The position numbers and the translations under genes are program-made. A DNA stretch of 38,389 nt from JBCCFW01 sp039029535 (GTDB lineage: Bacteria > Acidobacteriota > JBCCFW01): contig JBCCFW010000055.1 of the NCBI GenBank assembly GCA_039029535.1, forward strand, positions 1-38,389. The letters are read 5' to 3'. Below, in pieces: positions 1 through 10,400 of the stretch; positions within the stretch are counted from its first letter, which is position 1; every line of letters begins with the position of its first letter. Under the pieces are notes generated by a model. It was not told where the DNA came from and ran no database searches. It was given only the letters and a program-made list of their open reading frames with translations.

Positions 1-260
1 CCGCGCGGATGAGAGATGGGAAGCAACATCCTGGTGTTCGAGGATGACCCGGTCACCGGCACGCTCATGCGAGCGGTGCTGACCAACCGGGGCTATGAGG
101 TCGAGGTCGTCTCCACGGCCGTCCGCTCGAGCCCCGCCTCCGCCGTGGAGACGACCTCGACCTCATAGCCCCGGTTGGTCAGCACCGCTCGCATGAGCGT
201 GCCGGTGACCGGGTCATCCTCGAACACCAGGATGTTGCTTCCCATCTCTCATCCGCGCGG
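1..260. repeat. Perfect 119-bp inverted repeat at window edge
   Basis: Positions 1-119 are the exact reverse complement of 142-260, with a 22-nt spacer (120-141). I checked this ten bases at a time and found no mismatch until 120/141. Both arms encode the first ~35 codons of the same response-regulator receiver domain. Perfect identity, position at the very edge of the sequence and the abrupt cut of a gene point to a fold-back assembly or library artefact. A real inverted duplication cannot be excluded from sequence alone. Confidence 0.95.
120..245 (-). CDS. Response regulator receiver domain, 5' fragment
   Basis: A minus-strand frame from the ATG at 245 reads MGSNILVFEDDPVTGTLM and continues to VVSTAEAGLE. 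This is the beta1-alpha1-beta2 start of a CheY-like receiver, with the acidic cluster (Glu9, Asp10, Asp11) that binds Mg2+ for phosphotransfer. The phospho-accepting Asp, about residue 50-55, is not reached because the sequence folds back into the inverted repeat. Across the spacer the minus-strand reading (TAEAGLE) looks like a receiver, whereas the plus-strand reading does not, so the minus copy is probably the real one. An in-frame stop at 93-95 lies inside the repeated arm and is probably not genuine. The output domain and partner kinase are unknown. Confidence 0.7.
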
Positions 261-339
261 CCCCGGGGGTCGATGGACCCGCAGAGCTGGCTCTCATGCC
301 ACCCACTCGCCACCCGGCCGGCGCAGATCATGTCACGAG

Positions 340-365
340 AAAAACGCTCAGCCGGCTGGATCCGG
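340..365 (-). terminator. Weak terminator-like hairpin with T5 run
   Basis: Read on the minus strand, a short CCGG/CCGG stem (362-365 and 352-355, 6-nt loop) is followed 7 nt later by five T residues (340-344). It lies about 50 nt downstream of the Nudix stop at 416, so it could end the clpS-clpA-aat-Nudix transcript. The 4-bp stem is short, so support is weak. Confidence 0.25.
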
Positions 366-415
366 TCAGTCTCCCACGAATCGAACGGCAGAGAACAGCT
401 CTTCGATCGCCGCCC

Positions 416-1006
416 TCATTCCCGTCCCCAATCCCACCACGCCAGGGCGACGAGCCCCAGGGAGTGCTCGAGCCTGCCCTCCCTCACCAGGCGCCGCAGC
501 TCGTCCTGGCCGACGAGGTGATGACGCAGGTGCTCGCCCGCGTCGAGCCGGGGCTCGCTCACCAGCTCTGCGTCCTCGACCAGCACGGCGTGACAGTAGT
601 TGTCCTGCAACGCCGCGTTGACCCGGCTGCGCCCGATCATGCGGGCGCGACCGCGGTAGCCGGTCTCCTCGAGCAGCTCGCGCTCCCCCGCCGCCAGCGC
701 GGCCTCACCCGGATCGACGACGCCGCCCGGCAGCTCCAGGGACAGCGACCGAGTTCCGTGCCGCTCTTGCTCGACGAGCACGATCTCTTGCTGCGGCGTC
801 ACCGCCAGCACGGTGACCCAGTCGGGGAGCTCGAAGACGAGCACCTCGGAGGCGCGGCCGTCGACCGGATGGGTGACCTTCTCAGAGCAGAACCGGAACA
901 GGCCCGGGAGCTCCTTGAGGACCCGACGTCGCCCGCGCCCGAAGGGGACGACCGGCTGGCCGTCGAGACCGATCATCTCGCGCGCGTCGGGCTTCTCGTC
1001 GCTCAT
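416..1006 (-). CDS. Nudix hydrolase, ADP-ribose pyrophosphatase-like
   Basis: A 196-aa protein with a complete Nudix box, GGVVDPGEAALAAGE followed by RELLEETGY, which matches G-x5-E-x7-R-E-U-x-E-E-x-G-U. The REx2E glutamates bind the catalytic metal. The fold around the box (an EQERHGTRSLSLELPGG stretch before it) resembles the NudF-type family that cleaves ADP-ribose or other nucleoside diphosphate derivatives; the substrate is inferred from family only. The start is the ATG at 1006, which overlaps the TGA of aat in an ATGA arrangement and implies translational coupling. The reading frame stays open upstream to 1546, but that extension is antisense-like shadow over aat. It is the last gene of the clpS-clpA-aat operon. 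A functional link to protein turnover is not evident. Confidence 0.9.
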   Translation of the reverse strand: MSDEKPDAREMIGLDGQPVVPFGRGRRRVLKELPGLFRFCSEKVTHPVDGRASEVLVFELPDWVTVLAVTPQQEIVLVEQERHGTRSLSLELPGGVVDPGEAALAAGERELLEETGYRGRARMIGRSRVNAALQDNYCHAVLVEDAELVSEPRLDAGEHLRHHLVGQDELRRLVREGRLEHSLGLVALAWWDWGRE

Positions 1007-1710
1007 GACACCACCGGACAGGAGCTCGGCTCGAAGGACCAGGGTCCCGACCGTGTCTCCTCCTGCAAGGCCTTCTCGAGAGCCGCGAGGAAGCGCTTGC
1101 GCGGCCACTCCTCCGCTCCGAGGCTCACGAGATGGTCGGTATGAACCTGACAGTCGATCAAGTCGATGCCCCAGCGGGCGAGCTGCTCGACCAGTCGCAC
1201 GAAGCCCACCTTGGAAGCATCGGTCGCCCGCGCGAACATCGACTCGCCGAAGAAGATCGAGCCCAGACAGACACCGTAGACACCACCGACCAGCGCGTCG
1301 TCGTCCCAGACCTCGACCGAGTGCGCGAGACCGATCTCGTGGAGACGGACGTAGGCCCGGTGCATGTCGTCGGTGATCCAGGTGCCGTTCTGACCTGGAC
1401 GCTCCTGCTCGGCGCAGGCCGCCACCACGTCGGAGAACGCTTCGTCGAGGGTCACCGCGTAGCGCTCGCGACGCAGGGTCCGGCGCAGGGAGCGCGACAC
1501 GTGGAGACGCTCCGGCAGAAGGACGAGCCGCGGGTCGGGCGACCACCAGAGGATGGGCTCGTCCTGGCCGTACCAGGGGAAGATGCCGAGCGAATAGGCG
1601 GTGACGAGCCGCTCGGGCGAGAGGTCCCCTCCGATGGCCAGGAGCCCCTCGTCCTCGGCCAACTCGGGGTCGGGGAAGAGCGGCTCTGCCGGCAGACGAA
1701 AGATCGGCAC
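1003..1710 (-). CDS. aat: Leucyl/phenylalanyl-tRNA-protein transferase
   Basis: A cytosolic 235-aa enzyme that transfers Leu or Phe from aminoacyl-tRNA to proteins with N-terminal Lys or Arg, creating a primary N-degron. Family hallmarks are all present: LGIFPWY near residue 41, WWSPDPR near 55, GTWIT then MHRAYVRLHEIGLAHSVEVW, GGVYG and IFFGESMF, and a C-terminal IDCQVHTDHLVSLGAEE. Length is normal for the family. The start is GTG at 1710, one nucleotide after the clpA stop (1712-1714), so it is almost certainly translated by coupling. The product acts just upstream of ClpS and ClpA, whose genes precede it in the same operon. Confidence 0.97.
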   Translation of the reverse strand: MPIFRLPAEPLFPDPELAEDEGLLAIGGDLSPERLVTAYSLGIFPWYGQDEPILWWSPDPRLVLLPERLHVSRSLRRTLRRERYAVTLDEAFSDVVAACAEQERPGQNGTWITDDMHRAYVRLHEIGLAHSVEVWDDDALVGGVYGVCLGSIFFGESMFARATDASKVGFVRLVEQLARWGIDLIDCQVHTDHLVSLGAEEWPRKRFLAALEKALQEETRSGPWSFEPSSCPVVS

Positions 1711-1711
1711 G

Positions 1712-3967
1712 TCAGTCGGAGTCGGCGTCCGGGAAGCGCAGCGTGAGCTCGTCGTCCTTCACGTGCAGCTCGACCCGCCCCCCACCCGCGAGCCGACCGA
1801 AGAGCAGCTCGTCGGCGAGCGGATCCTTGACGGCGGTCTGGATCAAGCGACCGAGAGGCCGCGCACCGAGGAGCTTGTCGTGACCCTCGCGGGCCAGCCA
1901 CGCGCGCGCCTCGTCGTCGGCGGCGATGGTCACGCGACGCTCGGCGAGCTGACCCTCGAGCTCGGCGAGGAACTTGTCGACGACCTTCAGCATGACCTCG
2001 GGGCCGAGGTGCGCGAAATTGACGATGGCGTCGAGCCGGTTGCGGAACTCCGGGCTGAAGCTGCCTTCGATCGCCTGGGTGACGGAGCGCTTGCCGGTGG
2101 CGTCGGAGAAGCCGAGGCTCCGTCCCGACAGCTCCCGGGCACCGACGTTCGACGTCATGATGAGAGTGACGTGGCGGAAGTCGGCCTTGCGACCGGTGGC
2201 GTCGGTCAGGCTCGCGTGGTCCATGACCTGGAGCAGCACGTTGTAGAGATCGGAGTGTGCCTTCTCGATCTCGTCGAGCAGCACCACCGCGTGCGGTTGC
2301 TTGCGGACGGCGTCGACGAGGAGCCCGCCCTGCTCGTGACCGACGTAACCGGGAGGCGCCCCGATGAGACGCGAGACCGAGTGTCGCTCGGAGTACTCGC
2401 TCATGTCGTGGCGCTCGAAGTGGAGGCCGAGGGCGATGGCGAGCTGCTTGGCGAGCTCGGTCTTGCCCACGCCAGTCGGTCCCGTGAAGAGGAACGAGCC
2501 CATGGGCTTGTCGGGCGTGTTCAGGCCGGCCCGGGCTCGCTTGACCGCGCGCGCCAGCCGCTCGACCGCGTCGTCCTGTCCGAACACGACGCGCTTGAGG
2601 TCCTCGGTGAGCGTGCGCAGGCGCTCGCGCTCGTCGCGGGTCGCCCGCACCCGAGGGATGCGCGCCATGGCGGCGACGGTGGTCTCGACCTCCTTGACGC
2701 CCACGGTCTCCCGACGCTTGGTGCCGAGGTGCGTGGCGGCACCCGACTCGTCGAGCACGTCGATGGCCGAGTCGGGCAGGTGCCGCCCCTCGAGATGACG
2801 TCGGGCCAGGTCGACCGCGAGCTTGAGGGCCGGTCGCGTGTAGCGGATGCCGTGATGCTCCTCGTAGCGAGGCCGCAGCCCCTCGAGGATCGCCATCGCT
2901 TCGGCCGGCGTGGGCTCGGGGACGTCGATGCGCTGGAAGCGACGCGCGAGCGCGCGGTCTCGCTCGAAGCGCTTGAAGTCCTCGTGGGTGGTCGACCCCA
3001 TGCAGCGAAGCCGTCCATTCGCCAGCGCCGGCTTGAGGAGGTTGCTCGCATCCATCGCCGAGCCGGTGGTCGCACCCGCCCCGATGAGGGCGTGGATCTC
3101 GTCGACGAAGAGGATCGATCCCGGCTGCTCTTCCAACGCCCCGAGCACCGCCTTGACCCGCTCCTCGAAGTCGCCTCGATAGCGCGTGCCGGCCAGGAGC
3201 GAACCGAGGTCGAGCGAGTAGATGCGGGTTCCGAGCAGGGCCTCGGGCACCTCGCCCTCGGCGACCCGCTGTGCGAGCCCCTCGGCCAACGCCGTCTTCC
3301 CCACCCCCGGCTCGCCGACGAAGATCGGGTTGTTCTTCCGCCGGCGCAGCAGCACCTGACAGGCGCGCTTGAGCTCGGTCGCACGACCGATGACCGTGTC
3401 GAGCCGACCTGCCTCCGCCTCGGCGACGAGCTCGGTGCAGTAGGTGCCGAGAGGGTCGGCGGGCAGCGGCTGGTGATCGTCGTCGAGGTCGCCGCCCGGC
3501 AAGGCGCGTGACGGGTCGGGCTGGTCGGGCCCGATCTTGCTCACGCCGTGAGCGACGAACTCGAGCACGTCGACGCGGGTGATCCCCTGTGCCTCGAGCA
3601 GGGTCACCGCGTGCGAGTTGCGCTCCTGGAGCAAGGCGACGACGACGTCGCCGCCGTCGGCCTCGCGACGACCGGCTCCCTGCACGTGAAGGATCGCCTG
3701 CTGGATGACTCGCTGGAGCGCGGCGGTCGCTCCGGGCTCGTGATCCTCACCCAGGTCCTGCCGCGCTTCGAGCTCGTTGTCGAGGTACTCGGTGAGCTCG
3801 CGCTTGAGCCGACCGAGATCGGCGCCGGAGTGGAGCAGCACCTCGGCACTCCGCTCGTCGTGAAGCAGGGCGAGCAGGAAGTGCTCTAGACCGACGTACT
3901 CGTGACGTCGCTGCCGGGCTTCCATGACCGCGGCGTTGATCGCTTCGCGCAGCTCCAGGCTCAACAT
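1712..3967 (-). CDS. clpA: ClpA, AAA+ unfoldase of the ClpAP protease
   Basis: A 751-aa two-ring AAA+ ATPase that unfolds substrates and feeds them to ClpP. The N-domain starts MLSLELREAINAAV, as in ClpA proteins. Nucleotide-binding domain 1 has Walker A GEPGVGKT (about residue 215) and Walker B ILFVDEIHALIGAG. Domain 2 has Walker A GPTGVGKT (about 492) and Walker B VVLLDEIEKAH. The ClpP-contacting loop is SLGF (about residue 617), resembling the LGF/VGF form rather than the E. coli IGL. No long ClpB-type middle coiled coil is present. I chose the ATG at 3967 because it matches the family N-terminus and lies 10 nt after clpS; an in-frame GTG at 4000 would overlap clpS. No clpP is visible in this window. 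Confidence 0.96.
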   Translation of the reverse strand: MLSLELREAINAAVMEARQRRHEYVGLEHFLLALLHDERSAEVLLHSGADLGRLKRELTEYLDNELEARQDLGEDHEPGATAALQRVIQQAILHVQGAGRREADGGDVVVALLQERNSHAVTLLEAQGITRVDVLEFVAHGVSKIGPDQPDPSRALPGGDLDDDHQPLPADPLGTYCTELVAEAEAGRLDTVIGRATELKRACQVLLRRRKNNPIFVGEPGVGKTALAEGLAQRVAEGEVPEALLGTRIYSLDLGSLLAGTRYRGDFEERVKAVLGALEEQPGSILFVDEIHALIGAGATTGSAMDASNLLKPALANGRLRCMGSTTHEDFKRFERDRALARRFQRIDVPEPTPAEAMAILEGLRPRYEEHHGIRYTRPALKLAVDLARRHLEGRHLPDSAIDVLDESGAATHLGTKRRETVGVKEVETTVAAMARIPRVRATRDERERLRTLTEDLKRVVFGQDDAVERLARAVKRARAGLNTPDKPMGSFLFTGPTGVGKTELAKQLAIALGLHFERHDMSEYSERHSVSRLIGAPPGYVGHEQGGLLVDAVRKQPHAVVLLDEIEKAHSDLYNVLLQVMDHASLTDATGRKADFRHVTLIMTSNVGARELSGRSLGFSDATGKRSVTQAIEGSFSPEFRNRLDAIVNFAHLGPEVMLKVVDKFLAELEGQLAERRVTIAADDEARAWLAREGHDKLLGARPLGRLIQTAVKDPLADELLFGRLAGGGRVELHVKDDELTLRFPDADSD

Positions 3968-3977
3968 GAGGTGGGAC

Positions 3978-4301
3978 TCACTCTTCTTCCATTCCGGCAC
4001 GCAGCGGGTAGCCGGCCTCGCGCGCGTGGTGGTGGACCTCGAGCACCTTGGTCTCCGCCTGCTCGTGGGGGTAGATGCCGGCCACGCCCTGCCCCTCCAC
4101 GTGGATCTTCAGCATCACCTGAGTGGCTTCCGACGGGGACTTGCCGAAGAGGACCTGGAGCAGCTCGACGACGAATTCCATCGCGGTGTAGTCGTCGTTG
4201 TAGATCAGCACCTTGTAGCGCCGCGGACGGCGCGTCCGCGTGCGCTCCTTGACGGCAAGCTCGCCGTCTCGGCGGGGTGCTCCTGTCTTCTTCGCCGCCA
4301 T
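3978..4301 (-). CDS. clpS: ClpS, N-degron adaptor for ClpA
   Basis: A 107-aa adaptor that binds proteins with N-terminal Leu, Phe, Tyr or Trp and delivers them to ClpAP. A basic, flexible N-terminal tail of about 28 residues is followed by the core, with YNDDYTAMEFVVELL carrying the Asn/Asp/Asp and Met residues that form the N-degron pocket. A second family segment is IHVEGQGVAGIY, whose His matches the pocket histidine. The gene is first in the clpS-clpA-aat-Nudix operon. Its ATG at 4301 has a GAGG-type ribosome site a few bases upstream. Finding clpS, clpA and aat together means the tagging, recognition and unfolding steps are encoded in one transcript. Confidence 0.96.
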   Translation of the reverse strand: MAAKKTGAPRRDGELAVKERTRTRRPRRYKVLIYNDDYTAMEFVVELLQVLFGKSPSEATQVMLKIHVEGQGVAGIYPHEQAETKVLEVHHHAREAGYPLRAGMEEE

Positions 4302-4377
4302 GCCCTCATCATGTCACGAGGCTCCAACGGAGGCCCGTTTTGACCCGGAACAGGGCAATGGCAGCCTGATCGACGAC

Positions 4378-4401
4378 GCCCGGGGGCCGAAGCCCCCGGG
4401 C
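4378..4401 (-). terminator. GC hairpin with UUCG loop after giant protease 1
   Basis: A perfect 10-bp stem (4378-4387 with 4392-4401) closes a loop that reads TTCG on the minus strand with a C-G closing pair, the extra-stable cUUCGg tetraloop. It lies about 35 nt after the stop of the 4435-13635 gene and before clpS, so it probably separates the two transcription units. There is no clear U run after the stem, so it could act with Rho or only stabilise the mRNA end. Confidence 0.6.
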
Positions 4402-4434
4402 GCAAGACCGTGGTCACGGAGGACCGAGAGCGGA

Positions 4435-7400
4435 CTACGGCAGGCAGACACCGCCGCAGTTGTTGATGCCCTCGGGGCGACCGACGCGGTACTCGAGCTC
4501 ACCAGTCGTCGGATTGACCGTGCCCTGGAAGCCCATCCCCACGCAGGACGTGCTGTTGGCCGACGGCACCAGGTAGTAGTAGGGCTCGGATCCGGGCGGC
4601 GGCTCGAGGCTGACCATCGGCCCGGTGAACGAGCACTCCACCGACTGGTGGTTGTACGCGGCTCGGAGGTTGGACAAGCGTCCGCGGAAGAGATGGTGCA
4701 CGGGCCCGCCGGGCATGGCCGGATGCGGCGGCCGTCCGGCCCCGGTGGGCACGTCGACCCAGATCTCGACCATGCCGTCGAGCTCGGTCACCGCGATGAC
4801 CGGCGCCATGGCGTCCGGCTCGTCCACGCAGGTCTGGAGCTCGCTCTGGTAGACGTCGTCAACGGGGTCGGCCGGAGCAGACACCGCCGGCACGCGGGTG
4901 GCCGGGTCGCCGGCGTCGGACACCACGACGGTCCAGTAGGTCGACGTCACGTCGCAGACCTCCCAGCTCGTCGTGCCCGGCGTGAACGGGAACACGCAGG
5001 TCTCCCCGAGCGGGCAGTCGAGACAGGAGTCACCGGCACCCAGGATCATCGGCGGCGAGCCGAGCTGACCCTCGATGGTCGACGCGTACAGCTCGTGAAC
5101 GAGCTCGTCGGCCCCGGGACACTCGGAGGTGTCGGTGGCCGCCGTCCAGGTCACCGTGCCGCCGACGACACCGACCGGAGGACAGCTCGCCTCGACGTCA
5201 CCGGGGAAGATCGGCGTGGTCGGCGCCTGACAGTCGGCACAGGCCGGCTCGATCCCGATGTCGGCATCGGCCGAGTTGGTGCCACGCAGCTCGAGCACGG
5301 GGTTGCTGAGATTCCACTGCCCCGTGGTGAGGCAATCTCCGGCAGCCATGGTGCTGACCTCGACCTGCCAGGGGAAGGCCCCGGTCATGGACTCGGTCAC
5401 CAGGTCGGCGAGCAAGGCGCCCTCGACACCGGCATCGAGCGTGCTGCAGGTGTCGAGCAGGCCGACTTCGATGTCGTAGGTGAAGCAGACCGAGAGGTCC
5501 TGCTCGGGACTGACCCCGTCTCCGGTGTAGAGCGGCACCGCAACGCCCGATGGCGCGCGCAGGACCACGTTGACGTCACCGTTGGTCGCCAAGGCGATGC
5601 CCTGCACGTCGAGGTTGAACGTCAGGCCCGTCAGGCAGCCTGCCGGGCCGGCCTTGGAGAAGATCACTGGTGCGACATCTCCCATGCACAGGGTTCCTGC
5701 AGGTGGAGTCAGCGGCGCGACGTCCTCGACGGCGACGTCGCCGCCGATGGTGATGCCGAAGGAGAGCTGCGAGAGCGAGGCCCCGCCGTCCCCCACCAGG
5801 TCGAGCGTGAAGGGAACGATCACGCAGTCGACGTCGGCGTCGTAGCGACGGATGAAGGTGAACTCACCCGGTGCGCTGGTCGCACCGGCACCCACGTCGC
5901 CGAAGCTCGCGACGCCGCTGATGATCTCGGCGAGCGGATCCGAGCTGCTGAGGAAGCCGGTCACGTCCGTGGCCGCAGCACCGACATTGTCGAAGGTCAC
6001 CGCGATCGTGACGTACTCATTGAAGTCCGGGTCACCGTCGTCGAGGCCCGGTGAGCCGATGGCGGCGCACTCGTCGACGACCGTGGCATCGCGGAACTCC
6101 ACGGAGGGTTGCGCAGCGACGGTGAGGACCTGCACGACGCAGCCCTCGCAGCCGTCCTCGTCGCGCACGCAGAGCTCGACGTCGTAGTCACCGGGGGCCG
6201 GGAACACGTGGCTCACGACCGCACCGGACACGTCGAGCGGCGATCCGTCGTCGAAGTCCCAGACGTAGGTCAGCTCACGGTCGGGATCCGGTGCCGGAAG
6301 CACGCTCACCATGGCCTCGAGAACGGTCGGACCACCGGCGATGGGACCGTCACCCACGACCATGAAGCTCGGGACCGGGGCGTCCTTGGAGACGACGGTG
6401 TCGGTGAAGCTGCTCACCTCCATGCCGCCCTGGTAGAGACGCTGCGTGACCGACACCGTGCCGGGCACCGAAATCACGCCCGCGGCGACCAGGTCCACGA
6501 TCGGGTCCTCGATCATGCCCCGCACGCCGGGTTGTGCGAGAGCGGTCCCCTCGGGGAAGGGACCGAGGTTCAGCGTGCCGGCGTCACCGACGAGCTCGTA
6601 CTCGAACTCCAGCGGCAAGGGCGTCCCACCCGGGCCGAAGAGTCCCAGGCCCGAGTGGCGATCGAAGAACGTGACCTCCTCGTCGAAGCAGTCGGGCGAG
6701 CTGCTCTCGAAGGCAGCCATGAGCTGACAGGTCTCGACCATGTTGTCGAAGGACTGGAGACCGAGCCCCAGCGAGTCCGACACGCCGGTCACGCGCACCG
6801 AGTCCTGAAGCCAGCCGGCGAAGCCGTTTTGGATCTCGAAGTCCTGCATGACCTGGATCGTGAAGCGCAGCACGACTTCCTGACCGCGTAGGTCGGACAG
6901 GTCCACCTCCACCAGCTCCCAGGTGCTGTGACCGTCGGAGCCTGCTCGCGGGTCGGAGCCCGACGCCGGCGAGTTGAAGGCGTCCCCGTGAGTCGAGAAC
7001 ACCGGGTGATGCTGGTTGCAGAAGAGCGTGCGGCACGCGACCAGCACGTCCGACTCCTGATCGTAGGGGGTGACCGTGGGGTACAGCCGGCGGTAGCTGG
7101 GCAGCGGATGCACCGAGTCGATGGCCGCCAAGTCCGCATGCTGGGGTCGGCGGTAGGTCGAGGGCGCGCTGGGGTCGACACCGGTCGGGCTGGCCGACGC
7201 CTCGATGACCATGCCACCGATGGGGGTCGACAGACCGCTGGTGAAGTTGCTCACCCAGGCATCGGCGATCATCCGGAACTCGAGCGTGGGCGTGATGGCC
7301 GGATTGGAGGCCAAGCGCAAGGGCGGCAGCTCGAGGGTCGCGAACTGACCACGCACGTAATGCTGCCCTTGATCGGTCTCGTCGGCACCGGAGTCGCCGA

Positions 7401-10400
7401 ACTTGAAGGCTTGGTTGCCCTCGTGCGACCAGTCCTCGGTGAAGGCCCACTGAGGCTCGGAGAGGACGTACTCCCCTGGGACGAAGCGATGATCGCAGTC
7501 GCTCGGCACGTCACAATCGGTCGTGAACGGACACTCCGGACAGAAGCCGTTGTTGTCCGCGGAGCCGTAGCGGGTGTCGGCGGTGCCGTCGAGGAAGCGC
7601 GGCAGGCGAACACCGGCCGACACGCTCGGGATGAGCGGGTTCTCGAGCCCACCGGACGCCGGGCTCCCCTCGAAGCCCTCGAAGAACTCACCGATGTCCA
7701 CGCCGTGGCTGTAGTCGGCCGACGAGTCGAGCGAGTTGACATCGAGGAGCAGGCGCGCCTCCATCGGCAGGAACGAGTCCGTGCCCGTTCCGAAGGTCGA
7801 GAACGACGCGCCGTTGGACGCGCTCGTGCCCTCGACGTCGATGCGGAAGGTCACCGTCTGGGGGTTCGCGAGATCAGTCGTTCGAACACCCGCCGGCACC
7901 GCGAACAGGAGCCCGACGTCCATGGCCTGGTCGACCGGCGTCGCCGTGAGAACGTTGTCTCTCGGCAAGACGTCGAGACCGACCGAGTCCCGGAGGATGC
8001 AGACCGTCTGGTCCTCGGTGCTGATGCTCACCGTGACGTCGGTGAGGTCGAAGGGAAGCTGCGAGGTGAGCGACACCGACAGCCAGGCGGTCTCACCGTG
8101 GTCGGCGAAACCGTCACCGTCGCCGGCACCGCTGTCCTGGATGGAGTGGCGGATGTAGAAGACCGGACCGGTGGGACAGTTCACCACCGCATCGTCGGTC
8201 TGCTCACGCTCGAAGGGGGCTTCCTGACCATCCTCGGCATCGGGCACGCCGTCGAGCGGTGCGACGTCGTCGTTGACCCCGTCCCCATCGGCGTCGAGCC
8301 AGTCGCAGGTCTCGTCGGCCGTCGCCATCGGATCGTGATCGGAGGCGTTGAACGGGTCGTACTCGACCTGGACGTTCTCGCTTCCCAGGCCGGTGTCAGC
8401 GGAGCCGGAGGAGACCAGCAGGACACCGTCCACGTCGTCGTCGGGATCCGTCGTGTAGGGCATCGAGCCCTCGTAGCGTCCCGGCGAGACGAGATCCAGG
8501 ACGGCCTTCTCGGGGATCTCCTGATCCGAGCTCACGCAGACCGAGATGCGGGGCCCCAGGCCGGCGGTGGAGTCGTCGAGCACGAGCAGGCCCAGCTCGC
8601 CGCTGCAAGCGTCGTGAACCTGGTTGACGAAGTAGACCGCCGGTGCCTGCCCCATCCCTCCGTTGATCGCGCTGCAATCGCTCGCGTCACAGATGTCGCG
8701 CACCTCGTCCCACTCGAAGGACACGTCGTCCACGCCCCAGCCGTAGGGACGACCGCTCGTGAACCCGTCGAAGTGCAGGTGGGACCAGGAGAGCGCGAAG
8801 TCCCAGCCGCTGCCCGCGAGCCCGTAGATCTGCTCGTAGCTTTGGTCGGGGAAGTCCGGATCGAGTGAGCTCAACGGCTCTCCCATGGTGTTCTCGTTCG
8901 TTTCCCATGCGAGCTGGACGCCGTCGGTGAAGCGAAGCTGAGAGTGCTCGAACTGCGCCCAGGTGTAGCTCGGACAGCCACCGGCGTCCGGAATGCCGGG
9001 GACCAGCTCGTTGTCCACGTGGATGCCGGCGATCGTGAGATTGTTCGAGTCGATGAGATGACCGTCGAGGCGGGCGTGCATCCTCAGGTCCCTGAACACG
9101 ACCCGGTAGTCCGGATTGGTCGCATGCACCCGGAAGAGGCTGGGCGGCTTGAGGAAGGACCGGTAGAAGTTGGGGAAGCGGATGGGATCGGAGAGGTAGC
9201 TCTGACACCACTCTCCAGCGCTGTTGTCACCGGGTCCCGGCGGATCCCAGTAGATCGTGTGATCCATCGGCGAGGAGGGATCGTCGAAGTAGGGCACGCC
9301 GCCGTTGGGCGGGACCGCACCAGGGAAGGGTCCGGTGTTGCCGGCGACCGGATTGATCTCACCGGTGTGCCAGATGCCCCAGGGTTGGTCGAAGACGTCG
9401 GGGTGGGAGACGTCGAAGTCGCTGTCGGGTCGGGTGAGCTCGTCGGCGAGCTCACTCTCCCAACCACAAGCACCACCATCGGGTGCTGCCTTCCAGAACC
9501 ACTCCTGGGCGGCCGCACCACACTCCAACCGACCGACCGTGTTGCCGTCGCCGTTGTACGAGGCCGGGAGCCAGTCCTCGTCGTCGTCGTCGAAGTCCCA
9601 GGCGTCGAAGGGGTTTCCGCGGAAGACCGGTGCCACCAGGCAGATCGGCGGCGGCGGCCAGGCGTCGCGCGAGACGTCACAGATGGTCCCGCAGCTTCCC
9701 GGACCCGTCCCGCAATCCGCATCCGGATCGAACCACATGGGCTGGAAGCGCCTGAAGTCCTCGGGGTTGGTCGTGCCGTGCTCGGTGCCGGGGAGCTGCT
9801 CACGGATGCCGCCGATGCCGTACAGCTCACCATTGGGATCGCGGGTGCTGTAGCTCTGCACCTCGAGATCGGCCTCGAGAACCTGGGTCTGGAAGATGCA
9901 GTCCGGGAACAGGAGGTCGCTTCCCGGCGCGCTCACGCAGGCGATGAAGTCGAGCGAGTAGCGACACGGGATGCCGTCGAAGCCGGGACCGAGACACTCG
10001 GGGCCCGCCTCGTTCGTGCAGCGTGACCCGACCTGCACGGTGAAGGTCGCGCTGCTCCGCGCACCGGGGAGAGCGGTCGCCACGACCTGCGGCGAGTCGA
10101 GCACCTCCACGGCCATGTCGCCCAGGGCCAGGATCAGCGGATCGTTGGGGTTCGGCTCGAGGCTCACGACGGCGTCGGTCAACGGCTCGCTCCCTCCATT
10201 GAGGAAGAAGACCGTGTAGCGAACCGTCTCGCCGGCATCGAGGAATTGATCGGGCCGAACCGTCGAGGTGCCGATCTCGGCGGGGTTCACGACGTCACAC
10301 CCGCCGGCGATCTGGAAGCCCTCGTCGCTGATGACCGGCTGACAGACCACGGTCCCCTGTGCCGTGGAGGGACCTCCGCAGGGGTTGGCGTCCTCGTAGG

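Noticed and set aside
16..168. Plus-strand copy of the response regulator start
   Set aside because: It lies in the left arm of the inverted repeat and, on crossing the spacer, loses resemblance to a receiver domain. The minus-strand reading keeps it.
416..1546. 376-codon version of the Nudix gene
   Set aside because: The upstream 180 codons overlap aat in another frame and read as Arg-rich shadow. The ATG at 1006 overlapping the aat stop gives a normal-length Nudix protein.
1601..6054. Long plus-strand open frames opposite clpA (1601-3511) and giant protease 1 (4240-6054)
   Set aside because: Both are antisense shadows in high-GC coding DNA. The minus-strand proteins have clear family motifs and the plus-strand ones have none.
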